This document shows, piece after piece, positions 35,307 to 44,262 of a DNA stretch of 64,000 bases. A program made the position numbers and the translations under genes. The first letter of the stretch is position 1. Each line of letters opens with the position of its first letter. This stretch comes from Micromonospora sp. R77 (GTDB taxonomy: Bacteria; Actinomycetota; Actinomycetes; Mycobacteriales; Micromonosporaceae), in assembly GCF_022747945.1 (NCBI RefSeq), contig NZ_JALDST010000001.1:682001-746000 (forward strand). Direction: 5' to 3'. The notes below the pieces were generated by a model. It made no database searches. It saw only the letters and a program-made list of their open reading frames with translations, and had not been told where the DNA came from.

Positions 35307-36920
35307 ATGACCGCGGTGAGCACGGCGGGGCCCCGGGCGGGCCGGCGGGAATGGCTCGGCTTCGGGGTGCTGATGCTGCCCCTGCTGCTGGTCTCGATGG
35401 ACGTGTCGGTGCTCTACTTCGCCGTCCCGTTCATCAGCCGGGAACTGGCCCCGACCAGCACCCAGCAACTCTGGATCTTCGACATGTACGGCTTCGTCCT
35501 CGCCGGCCTGCTCATCACGATGGGCTCACTCGGGGACCGGATCGGTCGGCGTCGGCTGCTCCTGCTCGGCGCCGCCGCGTTCGGCGCCGCCTCGCTGCTG
35601 GCCGCGTACGCCGGCAGTGCCGAGGTGCTGATCCTCGCCCGGGCGCTGCTCGGCATCGGCGGCGCCACCCTGATGCCGTCGACGCTCGGCCTGATCCGCA
35701 ACATGTTCCGCGACGACAAGCAGCGGGGTACGGCGATCGCGATCTGGACCGCCGCGATGACCGGCGGTATCGCGGTCGGACCGGTGCTCAGCGGCTTCCT
35801 GCTCGAACACTTCTGGTGGGGCGCGATCTTCCTGATCAACATCCCGGCGATGGCCCTGCTGCTGATCCTCGGCCCGATCCTGCTGCCCGAGTTCCGCACC
35901 CCGCGGGCCGGCGGCTTCGACCTGGTCAGTTCCCTGCTGTCGCTGGCCACCGTGCTGCCGGTGATCTACGGGATCAAGGAGTTGGCCCGGGACGGCTTCG
36001 CGCCGCTGCCGGCGGCGGGCATCCTCGGCGGACTGGTCGTCGGCGCCGTCTTCGTCCACCGGCAGCGCACCCGGCCCGACCCGATGATCGACGTGGCGCT
36101 GTTCCGCCGTCGGGCGTTCGGCGCCTCCCTGCTGGTCAACATGCTCGGCATGTTCGCGATGGTCGGCTTCGCGATCTTCACCACCCAGTACCTCCAGCTC
36201 GTCCTCGACATGAGCCCGCTGCGGGCGGCGCTGTGGAGCCTGCTGCCGACCGTCGGGGTGGGGGCCGCCGCGCCGCTCGCGGCGGTCGCCGCCCAGAAGG
36301 TCAACCGGGCGTACGTCATGGCCGTCGGCTTCGTCGTCGCCGCCGGCGGCTTCGCGGTGCTGACCACGGTCCGGGCCTGGTCGAGCCTGTGGCCCGTCAT
36401 GATCGGTGCGAGCCTCTACGCCGCCGGCATCGTGGTGGTGATGTCCCTGGTCACCGACGTGGTCCTCGGCGAGGCGCCGCCCGAGCGGGCCAGCTCGGTC
36501 TCCGGCCTGCTGGAGTCGGCGACGGAGTTCGCGGGCGCCCTAGGCATGGCCCTGCTGGGCAGCGTCGGCAGCGCGGTCTACCGGAACCGGATCGGCCCGG
36601 CGCTGCCCGACAGCCTGCCCACCGGGGCCGCCGGCGAGGCCCGGGAGACGCTGGCCGGCGCCCTCGACCTGGCGGCCGGACTGCCCGGCGGGACCGGCGG
36701 GCTGGTCCTGGCGGCGGCGCGGGCAGCGTTCCTGGACGGCATGCACGCCGCGGCCGTCGCCGCCGGCGCGGTGATGCTGCTGGCCGCGGCGCTCTGCGTC
36801 CTCCTGCTCCGCCACGCCCACGCGGCCGACGCCGCCGCCGCGCGACCGGACGGGCCGCCCGACCCGGGCAGCGCGCACCCGAGCAGCGACCACCCGGCCG
36901 CGGTCCGGCCAACCGCCTAG
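35307..36920 (+). CDS. MFS drug efflux transporter (DHA2, EmrB/QacA type)
   Basis: 537 residues with about 14 hydrophobic helices. Motif A is GSLGDRIGRRRLLLLG between helices 2 and 3. The family segment LDVSVLYFAVP near the start (here SMDVSVLYFAVP) and the helix 5 motif region (AVGPVLSGFLLEHFWW) are characteristic of the 14-helix DHA2 proton antiporters. It should export hydrophobic cationic or aromatic compounds across the membrane. ATG 35307 follows AGAGGAGG. Divergent TetR gene with tandem operators gives the regulation. Confidence 0.93.
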   Translation: MTAVSTAGPRAGRREWLGFGVLMLPLLLVSMDVSVLYFAVPFISRELAPTSTQQLWIFDMYGFVLAGLLITMGSLGDRIGRRRLLLLGAAAFGAASLLAAYAGSAEVLILARALLGIGGATLMPSTLGLIRNMFRDDKQRGTAIAIWTAAMTGGIAVGPVLSGFLLEHFWWGAIFLINIPAMALLLILGPILLPEFRTPRAGGFDLVSSLLSLATVLPVIYGIKELARDGFAPLPAAGILGGLVVGAVFVHRQRTRPDPMIDVALFRRRAFGASLLVNMLGMFAMVGFAIFTTQYLQLVLDMSPLRAALWSLLPTVGVGAAAPLAAVAAQKVNRAYVMAVGFVVAAGGFAVLTTVRAWSSLWPVMIGASLYAAGIVVVMSLVTDVVLGEAPPERASSVSGLLESATEFAGALGMALLGSVGSAVYRNRIGPALPDSLPTGAAGEARETLAGALDLAAGLPGGTGGLVLAAARAAFLDGMHAAAVAAGAVMLLAAALCVLLLRHAHAADAAAARPDGPPDPGSAHPSSDHPAAVRPTA

Positions 36921-36942
36921 GACAACCGTCGCACAGCCGGCG

Positions 36943-36982
36943 CAGGGTCCCGTCCCGCGAAGGGTCGCGGGACGGGGCCCTG
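36943..36982. terminator. Bidirectional terminator
   Basis: A 17-bp stem CAGGGTCCCGTCCCGCG / CGCGGGACGGGGCCCTG with one G:U pair and a short loop, in the 68-base gap between the convergent MFS and SDR genes. Confidence 0.85.
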
Positions 36983-36988
36983 CCGCGT

Positions 36989-37720
36989 TCACCAGGGGAT
37001 CACCCCGGCGTCCTCGAAGTACCCGCCGGTCGGGCCGTCGTCGGGCAGGGTCGCCAGCCGGATCGCCACCGCCGCGCCCTGTTCGGGGGTACGCACGCCC
37101 CGGAAGCCGTTCAGGTCGGTCGCGACGAAGCCCGGGCAGGCGGCGTTGACCAGGATGTTCGTGTCCCGCAGCTCCTTGGCGTACTGGATCGTGACGGCGT
37201 TGAGCATGGTCTTCGACGGCGAGTACGCGGCTGACAGCGGGCCCGTGTCGCGCTCGTCGAGGGAGCTGGACTGCCGGGTCAGCGAGCCGACGCCGCTGGA
37301 CATGTTCACGATCCGGGGAGCCGGGGAGCGGCGCAGCAGCGGCAGCATCGCGTTGGTGACCCGCAGCACGCCCAGCACGTTGGTCTCCAGGGCCGTCCGC
37401 ACCGCCGCCAGGCTCACCGTGCTGGGCTGCTGCGGCATGCCGCCGGTCACGCCCGCGTTGTTGACCAGCACGTCGAGCCGGCCGGCGCGGTCGGCGACCA
37501 GCCGGGCGGCGGCGGCCACGCTCGCGTCGTCCGTCACGTTCAGCGGTACGCCGAACGCGTCGACGCCGGCCGCCCGCAGCTTCGCCACGGCGTCCGCCCG
37601 GCGCTGCTCGTCCCGGGCGCCGACGCCCACGCTCCAGCCGAGCGCGCCGAGGCCCGCCGCGATCTCGTACCCGATTCCCTTGTTCGCGCCGGTGACGAGC
37701 GCGATCGTCCGTTCGTTCAT
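36989..37720 (-). CDS. SDR-family oxidoreductase (carbonyl reductase-like)
   Basis: 243 residues, classical short-chain dehydrogenase. Cofactor motif TGANKGIG (about 10-17), NNAG (about 90), catalytic Ser in IVNMSSGVGSL and the active-site Y-x-x-x-K as YSPSK. The TGANKGIG start and the DTGPLSAAYSPSKTMLNA stretch are typical of the plant/actinobacterial carbonyl reductase (menthone/salutaridine reductase-like) subgroup, using NADPH on small carbonyl substrates. Divergent from a LysR gene with a palindrome between, which points to substrate-induced expression. Confidence 0.9.
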   Translation of the reverse strand: MNERTIALVTGANKGIGYEIAAGLGALGWSVGVGARDEQRRADAVAKLRAAGVDAFGVPLNVTDDASVAAAARLVADRAGRLDVLVNNAGVTGGMPQQPSTVSLAAVRTALETNVLGVLRVTNAMLPLLRRSPAPRIVNMSSGVGSLTRQSSSLDERDTGPLSAAYSPSKTMLNAVTIQYAKELRDTNILVNAACPGFVATDLNGFRGVRTPEQGAAVAIRLATLPDDGPTGGYFEDAGVIPW

Positions 37721-37774
37721 GCCGCCGATGCTGGCCGGGATCCGGCCGGCCACCAACACCGTCCGGGTGGCCGG

Positions 37775-37793
37775 CGATACCTCACGGGTATCG
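37775..37793. promoter_or_regulatory. Palindromic LysR-type operator
   Basis: CGATACC-TCACG-GGTATCG is a perfect 7-5-7 inverted repeat in the 93-base gap between the divergent SDR (start 37720) and LysR (start 37814) genes. It fits the ATAC-N7-GTAT form of LysR boxes (T-N11-A type). Confidence 0.7.
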
Positions 37794-37813
37794 ACCCCGG
37801 GTACGGTGGTGGG

Positions 37814-38662
37814 ATGGAGACGCGGGAGCTGCGCTATTTCGTGGCGGTCGCCGAGGAACTGCACTTCGGGCGGGCCGCGCGACGGCTCGGGATCGCGCAG
37901 CCGCCGCTGTCGCGGGCGATCCGGCAGCTCGAACGGCGGCTCGCGGTCACCCTGCTGGAACGCAGCAGCCGCGCGGTCGCGCTGACCGTGGCCGGCTCGG
38001 TGCTGCTGCGGGAGGCCCGGGCGGCCCTCGACGCGGTCGACGCCGCCGGCCGCCGTACCCGCCGGGCCGCCCTCGCCCCCACCGGCGAGCCCGGCCTGGT
38101 CCTGGTCACCAAGGCCGGCGCGAGCGGTGAACTGCTGCCGAAGCTGCTCGACGCGTACGCGGCCGAGCCCGACGCGGTCACCGTGGACGTGCAGCTCTGC
38201 GGCATCGGCGAGCAGGAGCGACTGCTGCGCGACGGGCGGGCCGACGTGGCGCTGCTGCACCGTCCGTACGACTCGGTGAGCGGGTTCGACAGCGAGGAGC
38301 TGCGCACCGAGCAGCAGGTCACGGTCCTGCCGGCCGGGCACCCCCTCACCGGCCGGGCGGAGCTGCGGATGGCCGAGGTGGCCGCGCTGCCCGACCTGCC
38401 GTTGCCGCGCTGGCCCCGCCGCGACGGCAGCTACCCGGACGGCCCCGGCCCGGTGGTACGGGACCACGCGCAGCTCTACCAGCTGATCGCGCTCGGCCGG
38501 GCGGCGGCGGTGCTGCCGGAGTCGTGCCGGGTCCACCTGCGCGCCGACCTCGCCACCGTGCCGGTGCCGGACGCCCCGACGGTGACGACGGTGATCGCCT
38601 GGCCGCCGCACAGCCGGTCCCGGGCCCTCGCCGCGCTGGTCCGCACCGCCACCCGCCTGTAG
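37814..38662 (+). CDS. LysR-family regulator of the divergent SDR gene
   Basis: 282 residues. N-terminal winged helix METRELRYFVAVAEELHFGRAARRLGIAQPPLSRAIRQLERRL, a textbook LysR start, then a substrate-binding domain (PDVT-like LVTKAGASGELLPKLLDAYAA, ADVALLHRP, HPLTGRAELRM). The LysR/SDR divergent arrangement with a shared palindrome implies autoregulation and activation of the reductase by an inducer. The SDR product or substrate is the likely ligand, but this is inference. Confidence 0.93.
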   Translation: METRELRYFVAVAEELHFGRAARRLGIAQPPLSRAIRQLERRLAVTLLERSSRAVALTVAGSVLLREARAALDAVDAAGRRTRRAALAPTGEPGLVLVTKAGASGELLPKLLDAYAAEPDAVTVDVQLCGIGEQERLLRDGRADVALLHRPYDSVSGFDSEELRTEQQVTVLPAGHPLTGRAELRMAEVAALPDLPLPRWPRRDGSYPDGPGPVVRDHAQLYQLIALGRAAAVLPESCRVHLRADLATVPVPDAPTVTTVIAWPPHSRSRALAALVRTATRL

Positions 38663-38843
38663 AACGCGAATCCGCTCGCGGCGCGCCAGCACCTGGGGAA
38701 CTGCCGGCGGCACCCGGGTCGCCCAAGTCGACAGCCAGGCCCCGGCGCCGATCATCGAGCAGGCGTCCACATTGCTACATTGGATCCGCCTGGACACGCT
38801 TCGTGGCATCGACCAGGCGCGGCTGACGGCGGCAGGAGGACGC

Positions 38844-39203
38844 ATGGCACCGGGGCCGGTACTGGTGATCGGACTCGATCCGGTCCGGATCCCGGGCTGG
38901 GATCCCGAGCCCGTCGTGGCGGCCATCGCGCGCGGCCAGGCCCGTTTCGAGGCCCACGGGATCGAGGCCGACCTCTGCCTGGTCGTACCGGACGACACCG
39001 CCGAGGCGGCGATCGTCGAGGCGCTGACCCGGAAGCCCTACGCCTGCGTGGTGGTCGGGGGCGGCATCCGTAAGCACGAACCGCTGCTGGAGCTTTTCGA
39101 GCAGGTCGTCAACCTGGTCCGGCAGCACGCACCCGGCGCCGCCATCGCCTTCAACAGCACCCCCGAGGACACCGCCGACGCCGCCCTGCGCTGGCTGCGG
39201 TAG
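38844..39203 (+). CDS. Small conserved protein of unknown function
   Basis: 119 residues from ATG 38844, which follows GGCAGGAGGACGC. The alternating hydrophobic strands and Gly turns (GPVLVIGLDPVRIPGWDP, ACVVVGGGIRKHEPLLELFEQVVNLV, AAIAFNSTPEDTADAALRWLR) suggest a Rossmann-like or receiver-like alpha/beta fold without a recognisable nucleotide motif. No signal peptide. The next gene begins only six bases after its stop, so the two may be co-transcribed. I do not recognise a function. Confidence 0.65.
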   Translation: MAPGPVLVIGLDPVRIPGWDPEPVVAAIARGQARFEAHGIEADLCLVVPDDTAEAAIVEALTRKPYACVVVGGGIRKHEPLLELFEQVVNLVRQHAPGAAIAFNSTPEDTADAALRWLR

Positions 39204-39209
39204 GCCGAC

Positions 39210-40166
39210 TTGTCGTTCGGCGTGCCCGATCGCGGCACTGATCGGCTGACGGTGGTGGGCCTGAACTCGATCGCCCATCTCCTGCCCAGGGCACGCGGTC
39301 GGTGCGGCGTGTACGAGTTGACCTTCGCCGACGGTGAACGCTACGTGGGACAGGCGGTCGACGTGGTGGCGCGGTTCGGCCAGCACCGACGGACCTGGAC
39401 CGACATCGTGGAGCTCGCCTTCCGGCAGGTCGGTCGTGACCGGCTCGACGAGGTCGAACGGGATCAGATCCGCCGACGGGAGGCGGCCGGGGTGCCGCTG
39501 CGCAACGTCGTGCACACCACCGGCCGGCTCGGCACCAGCGACCTGGACCTCCACCTGTCGCCGCCGGAGCAACGGCGCTGGCTGACGGACCACCAGCCGC
39601 ACCAGGTCCGCCTGGACGCGCGACCGGACGATCCCGTCCTGCACCGCCGCAGCCGGCACCGGTTCGACCGGTTGCAGGCCGATCCCCGGTTCACCGACGA
39701 ACTGGCCCGCCTGGTGGGTGCCTACCTCCGCGCCACGATGCCGGTGCCGGAGCTGACCGAGTTGAGCTACTGGACGCTCAGCGCCCTCCCCGGCACCAAC
39801 GCCGCCAGCTACCCGCGACTGTTCACCCTCACGGTGCACGCTCTGGAGACCCTGTACGTGTGCCACGACCGACACCGTCCGGAGGAACCGCAGATCTGGG
39901 TGAACGTCGACCGGGCAGTAGCGCGGTCGCAGCTCCGGACCCGGTTCCGGCTGGCGACGATGCACGCCGTCGAGGGCCACTACCGGATCCGCCCCGGCGT
40001 GCTGGGCCTGCGCTTCACGTCGGTGCGCTCCGCCCGTGACGCGCTCACCCAGCCAGGGATCATCAGGGCCGCCCGCAGGCTCAACCTCGACCTGATGCGA
40101 AAGGGGCCGGCACTCAACTGGAAGACCCACTGCCCGCACCTCGTCGAGCGCGTGCTGTCCGACTGA
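39210..40166 (+). CDS. GIY-YIG nuclease-domain protein
   Basis: 318 residues if it begins at TTG 39210; a GTG at 39222 is an alternative and no clear ribosome-binding site separates them. Residues ~33-60 read GVYELTF then YVGQAVDVVARFGQH, the two strands and the Arg of a GIY-YIG nuclease, with a Glu in DEVERDQIRRR about 25 residues on as the metal ligand. The remaining ~230 residues are Arg/Leu-rich without a known domain. It could be a DNA-processing protein or a degenerate endonuclease. Its neighbour upstream is the small unknown gene. Confidence 0.75.
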   Translation: MSFGVPDRGTDRLTVVGLNSIAHLLPRARGRCGVYELTFADGERYVGQAVDVVARFGQHRRTWTDIVELAFRQVGRDRLDEVERDQIRRREAAGVPLRNVVHTTGRLGTSDLDLHLSPPEQRRWLTDHQPHQVRLDARPDDPVLHRRSRHRFDRLQADPRFTDELARLVGAYLRATMPVPELTELSYWTLSALPGTNAASYPRLFTLTVHALETLYVCHDRHRPEEPQIWVNVDRAVARSQLRTRFRLATMHAVEGHYRIRPGVLGLRFTSVRSARDALTQPGIIRAARRLNLDLMRKGPALNWKTHCPHLVERVLSD

Positions 40167-40198
40167 CCGGTCGGCCCCGCGTACGCCGATCGGGTGGG

Positions 40199-40804
40199 TC
40201 AGTCGGCGGCGCGGCGGCGGGCCTCGCGGGTCTTCATGGCGTGCTCCAGCAGGGTGATGAGGACCTCCTTGCTGGACTCCCGCTGCCGCGCGTCGCAGAG
40301 CAGCACCGGTACGCCCGGGTCGAGGTTCAGCGCGGTCTGCACCTCGCCCAGCCGGAACTCCCGGGCACCCTCGAAGCAGTTCACCGCCACCACGAACGGG
40401 GTGCCCCGCTCCTCGAAGTAGTCGATCGACGGGAAGCAGTCGGCGAGCCGTCGGGTGTCGGCGAGCACCACCGCGCCGATGGCGCCGAGCGCCAACTCGT
40501 CCCAGACGAACCAGAACCGGTCCTGTCCGGGCGTGCCGAACAGATAGAGCACCAGGTCGTCGCTGATGGTGATCCGGCCGAAGTCCATCGCCACCGTGGT
40601 GGTGTTCTTGTCCTCCACCCCGGAGAGGTCGTCGATGCCGATGCCGGTCTCGGTCAGCACCTCCTCGGTCCGCAGCGGGCGGGTCTCGCTGACCGCGCCG
40701 ACCATGGTGGTCTTGCCGGCACCGAAGCCGCCGGCAATGAGGATCTTGATCGCGGTGGGCAGCGGCGCCGCGCCCGCCGGCCGCTCAGAGCGCCCGTAGT
40801 CCAT
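40199..40804 (-). CDS. cvnD: Conservon GTP-binding protein
   Basis: 201 residues, CvnD family of Ras-like small ATP/GTP-binding proteins. P-loop GGFGAGKTT at residues 25-33, switch region DDLSGVEDKNTTTVAMDFG, and a G3-like FGTPGQDRF. The usual NKxD motif is replaced by VNCFEG, as in other conservon GTPases. It works at the membrane side of a multiprotein signalling complex with CvnA, CvnB and CvnC. Its ATG overlaps the last 20 bases of cvnC, so it is translated as part of the operon; it is the last gene. Confidence 0.93.
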   Translation of the reverse strand: MDYGRSERPAGAAPLPTAIKILIAGGFGAGKTTMVGAVSETRPLRTEEVLTETGIGIDDLSGVEDKNTTTVAMDFGRITISDDLVLYLFGTPGQDRFWFVWDELALGAIGAVVLADTRRLADCFPSIDYFEERGTPFVVAVNCFEGAREFRLGEVQTALNLDPGVPVLLCDARQRESSKEVLITLLEHAMKTREARRRAAD

Positions 40805-41174
40805 TGATTACCGCCTCGAAAACGCTCTCGTCGGGAAGGCCGGCCGATGTGGGCCGTGGCTCACGGACCCTGACCAGGTTGCGGGCCACCAGGTCGCCGA
40901 GGAGGACCCGGACGCTGCCCACCGGCAGGTCCAGGTGTGCGGCGACCTCGGCCACCGACAGGATCCGCTGGCAGAGACCCACGATGGCCACGTGTTCCGG
41001 CCCCAGGCCGGCCTCCGAGCCCACGTCGGCCCGGGTCGCCGTCACCAGGGAGATCAGGTCGAAGGTGCCGGTGACCGGCCGGGCCCGCCCACCGGTCACC
41101 GCGTACGGGCGGACCACCGGGCCCGCGTGGTCGTCCACCCACTCCTGCGCGGCAGGCTCCCCGGTCGCTGTCAT
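40785..41174 (-). CDS. cvnC: Conservon DUF742 protein
   Basis: 129 residues of the DUF742 family, the third conservon gene. The fold is winged-helix-like: VVRPYAVTGGRARP at the start, then the HTH-like segment LSVAEVAAHLDLPVGSVRVLLGDLVARNLVRVREP. The family is a regulatory or GTPase-adaptor component. It overlaps cvnB by four bases (ATGA) at one end and cvnD by 20 at the other, so the module is tightly coupled. Confidence 0.93.
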   Translation of the reverse strand: MTATGEPAAQEWVDDHAGPVVRPYAVTGGRARPVTGTFDLISLVTATRADVGSEAGLGPEHVAIVGLCQRILSVAEVAAHLDLPVGSVRVLLGDLVARNLVRVREPRPTSAGLPDESVFEAVINGLRAL

Positions 41175-41596
41175 CGCGCCAGGTTCTCGCCGGGCGACAC
41201 CTCACGGGTCGGCGAGGCGACGAACTTGCCGACCCGGGTCACCAGCATCGCCATCTCGTAGGCGATCAGCCCCACGTCGGCATCCTCGCTGGCCAGCACC
41301 GCGAGGCAGGCGTTACGGCCGGCCGCCATGACGAACAGGAACGACGACTGCATCTCGATGATGGTCTGCTGCACCTGCCCGCCACCGAACCGCTTGCCGG
41401 CGCCCCGGGCCAGGCTCTGGATGCCGGCCGCCATGGCGGCCAGGTGCTCGCCGTCGTCCCGGCTCAGCCCCTTCGACGCGGCCATCAGCAGCCCGTCGGT
41501 GGAGAGCGCCGCGGCGTGCTCCGCCTGCTTCACCCGGCCGACCAGATCGTCCAGCAACCACGTCAGGTCGGAACTCGTTGCGGTCTTCTGCGCCAC
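41171..41596 (-). CDS. cvnB: Conservon roadblock/LC7 protein
   Basis: 141 residues with a roadblock/LC7 domain, the second conservon gene. It begins SSDLTWLLDDLVGRVKQAEHAAALSTDGLLMAASKG, and the core IQSLARGAGKRFGGGQVQQTIIEM and GLIAYEMAMLVTRVG are characteristic. Roadblock proteins act as GTPase-activating or scaffold subunits next to CvnD-type GTPases. Overlaps cvnC by four bases; cvnA ends about 90 bases upstream. Confidence 0.93.
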   Translation of the reverse strand: MAQKTATSSDLTWLLDDLVGRVKQAEHAAALSTDGLLMAASKGLSRDDGEHLAAMAAGIQSLARGAGKRFGGGQVQQTIIEMQSSFLFVMAAGRNACLAVLASEDADVGLIAYEMAMLVTRVGKFVASPTREVSPGENLAR

Positions 41597-41686
41597 TCGT
41601 CGTCCTCTTCTCCCCCGGCTGGTGCGCCGTTCTCGTGCGTCGGCGTCGTACGCCCGGCGACCTGTGCCGCCGGGCCGACGCCCTCG

Positions 41687-42086
41687 TCAGGTCGCCTGCT
41701 CGTCCCCGGTGTCCGGCCCGGCTGCTGCCTCCCGGCCGGTCCCGCCGACCAGCCGCGCCGCGTCGGTACGACCGCGTCGGGTGCCGCTCTGGTAGGAGGC
41801 CATCATCCGGCGCATCTGCTCCGGCGGCCGGGTCGCCTCGTCGTCGGCCTCCGTCTCCACCTCGGACGCCTCGTCCCGCAGCTCCGGCACCAGGTTCGCC
41901 TGCCGCACCCGTACCGGCAGTCCGGAGTCGGTGAGCTGGGGCTCGGCCGGCGCGGTCCGGGGCGGCTCGGCGGGCACCGCCGGCTCCGGCGCGGTGGGCA
42001 CCGTCGTCGGCAGGCCGGTGGGGACGGTCGGGTCCTCCAGCGCCGGCTGCCGGCGCCGGGTCCGGGTCGGCAGGACGGTCGGGGTT
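41687..42086 (-). other. Displaced C-terminal end of cvnA in a second frame
   Basis: In the frame ending at 41687 the sequence reads PTVLPTRTRRRQPALEDP..QLTDSGLPVRVRQANLVPELRDE..PPEQMRRMMASYQSGTRRGRTDAARL, the normal carboxyl end of CvnA proteins (the LPxRxxxANLVP and EQMRxMMASYQxGTRRGR blocks). The main cvnA frame reaches it by a one-base shift in the run CCCC/GGGG at about 42081-42086. If the base is an error, cvnA would encode about 823 residues. Confidence 0.7.
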
Positions 42087-44160
42087 CCGGCAGCGGCTCG
42101 ACCTCGCTCCCGTCGCCGGTCGGCAGGGTGTCGACGGCGGCGGGGCGGACGTCCACCGCGGCCGGTGCCGAGGCGACCGCCCCGGTCGGTGCGGTCATCG
42201 CGGCCGGCGTGCCGGCGGTCCGGTCGACACCGGCCGGGCGGGACGGGACGTCGCCGGTGGCGGGACCGTCCGAACCGGTGGCGTCCCCGCTGACCAGTTC
42301 GAGCGGGATCAGCACCACGGCGGTCGTCCCGCCGTACGGGGACTCCTTGAGCCGCACCCGCACCCCGTGCCGCGAGATGAGCCGGCTGACCACGTAGAGG
42401 CCGAGCCGGGAGGCCTGGGCGAGGTTGAGCTCGGAGCGGTCCACGATGCGGTGGTTGGCGGCGGCGAGGTCCTCCTCGGGCATGCCGAGGCCGCGGTCCT
42501 CGATCTCGATGACGAAGCCGTTGCCCACCATCTGGCCGCGCACCTCGACCGTGGTGTGCGGCGGCGAGAAGGAGAGGCCGTTCTCGATCAGTTCGGCCAG
42601 CAGGTGGATGACGTCACCGACCGCGCGACCGGCGAGGAACACCCGCCCGAGCGGCAGCACGTTCACCCGGGTGTAGTCCTCGACCTCCGCCACCGCGCCC
42701 CGGACCACGTCGACCATCGGCACGTTGCGCCGCCAGGACCGGCCGGGCGTCGAGCCGGAGAGCACGATCAGGTTCTCGGCGTTGCGCCGCATCCGGGTGG
42801 CCAGGTGGTCGACCCGGAACAGGTCCTCCAGCTCCTCCGCGTCGTGCTCCCGCCGCTCCATGGCGTCGAGCAGGGTGAGCTGGCGGTGCACCAGCGCCTG
42901 GGTGCGCCGGGCCAGGCTGAGGAACACCTCGCGGACGCTGCGCCGCAACTCGGCCTGTTCGACGGCGGTCCGGATGGCGGTCTCCTGCACCGCGTTGAAC
43001 GCCTGGCCCACCTGCCCGATCTCGTCGTCGCCGAACTCCAGCGGGGGCGCCTCCCGGGCGACGTCGACCTCCTCGCCGTGGCCGAGCCGCGCGACCACGC
43101 CGGGCAGCCGCTCCTCGGCCAGCGTGTGGGCGGCCTCCCGCAGCCGCTCCAGCTGGCGCAGCAGGGTCCGGGCGGTGGTGATGGAGATGATGATCGAGGC
43201 GATGACGGCGAGCAGACCGAGACCGGTGGCGAGCACCAGCCGGACGATGACCATGATGGCGGTGCCGGTGGCCCGGCTGACGATGCCGTCACCGCCCGCG
43301 GCCACCACCTCGTCGACGGCGGTGAGGGTCGGGTCGACCGTGCCGCGCCACCGGGTGTCGTCGAAGGGCAGCACGTCGCTCGGGCGACCGTCCCGGATGA
43401 TCTGGTCCTGGGTGGTCCGCAGCCGGCTGAACGCCTCGCCCTCGGTGAGCTGCTGGTAGCGCCGCTGGTCGTCCGCGGAGAGCCGGGCGGCGGTCTCGGT
43501 GCCGAGGAAGCGTTCGGCGCCGACCAGGGAGACGAACCGGGCGTACTCGGGGCCGCTGATCCGGCGGCTGCCGGACAGGCCACTGACCAGCGCGTCCTGC
43601 TGGGAGATCAGCTCCTTCATCCGGTTGAGCTGGATGAGGGCGGCGGCATCGGCGGCGATCTCCTTGTCGTCCAGGCTGCCCGTGACGTCGTACACCTGGA
43701 AGATGGACTCGATCGCCTCGGTGTAGCCCTGGGCCGCGGCCACCCGGTCGACGCTCCGCTCGTTGACCGCCTTGCGCAGGTCGCGCAGCGCGTTCAGCCG
43801 CTGCACCGACTGGTCGAGACGGCTGCGCAGCAGGCCGCTGCCGGCCAGGTCGACCTGCCAGTCCTTGACGGACCGCTCGAAGGTCGCCGCCAGTTCCTCG
43901 GCCCTGCGCTGCTCCGTCTGGTACGCGTCGCGCTGCTCGGCGGCGGGGATGCTGAGGTACGCGGTGGCGAGCCGCCGTTCCAGTTGCAGTTCGCGCAGCA
44001 GCGGTTCGCTGGGTACGTAGACCTTGCTGTTGAGCAATTGCACGCCCAGAAGGTTGAAGCCGTCCCGCACGGTGACCCACGCCGCGAACGCCCAGAGAGC
44101 GACCAGCGAGAGCAGGAGGGCGACGATCTTGGTGCGAATGCTGGTACCGCGAGAACGCAT
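41803..44160 (-). CDS. cvnA: Conservon sensor kinase with NIT domain, 3' end frameshifted
   Basis: 785 residues in the literal frame. Order: N-terminal transmembrane helix (~8-30), extracellular NIT (nitrate/nitrite-sensing) domain of helices up to ~300, a second transmembrane helix (~300-330), a HAMP-like linker (LRQLERLREAAHTLAEERLPGV), a degenerate dimerisation helix pair, and an HATPase_c (NGLSFSPPHTTVEV, IEIEDRGLGMPEEDL, LGLYVVSRLISRHGVRV). These CvnA kinases usually lack the phospho-acceptor His and may bind ATP without acting as classic kinases. The Pro-rich tail changes character near 42085; the family-like end lies in another frame at 41687-42086. Confidence 0.9.
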   Translation of the reverse strand: MRSRGTSIRTKIVALLLSLVALWAFAAWVTVRDGFNLLGVQLLNSKVYVPSEPLLRELQLERRLATAYLSIPAAEQRDAYQTEQRRAEELAATFERSVKDWQVDLAGSGLLRSRLDQSVQRLNALRDLRKAVNERSVDRVAAAQGYTEAIESIFQVYDVTGSLDDKEIAADAAALIQLNRMKELISQQDALVSGLSGSRRISGPEYARFVSLVGAERFLGTETAARLSADDQRRYQQLTEGEAFSRLRTTQDQIIRDGRPSDVLPFDDTRWRGTVDPTLTAVDEVVAAGGDGIVSRATGTAIMVIVRLVLATGLGLLAVIASIIISITTARTLLRQLERLREAAHTLAEERLPGVVARLGHGEEVDVAREAPPLEFGDDEIGQVGQAFNAVQETAIRTAVEQAELRRSVREVFLSLARRTQALVHRQLTLLDAMERREHDAEELEDLFRVDHLATRMRRNAENLIVLSGSTPGRSWRRNVPMVDVVRGAVAEVEDYTRVNVLPLGRVFLAGRAVGDVIHLLAELIENGLSFSPPHTTVEVRGQMVGNGFVIEIEDRGLGMPEEDLAAANHRIVDRSELNLAQASRLGLYVVSRLISRHGVRVRLKESPYGGTTAVVLIPLELVSGDATGSDGPATGDVPSRPAGVDRTAGTPAAMTAPTGAVASAPAAVDVRPAAVDTLPTGDGSEVEPLPEPRPSCRPGPGAGSRRWRTRPSPPACRRRCPPRRSRRCPPSRPGPRRPSPSSPTPDCRYGCGRRTWCRSCGTRRPRWRRRPTTRRPGRRSRCAG

Positions 44161-44262
44161 CGGACCGTCCAGACAGGGCGCTGACTCAGCTCATCAGCGC
44201 ATGATCGTATTGAGGGGGCTCGTCCTGCGCACTACCGTCCAGGGGCGCGGGCTGTGCGTACG

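Noticed and set aside
44161..44262. Possible separate promoter for cvnA with -10 TACGAT
   Set aside because: A TACGAT is present on the minus strand but no good -35 lies 16-18 bases ahead of it (GTGCGC only), so I do not annotate it; it keeps open whether the conservon is co-transcribed with the terpene genes.
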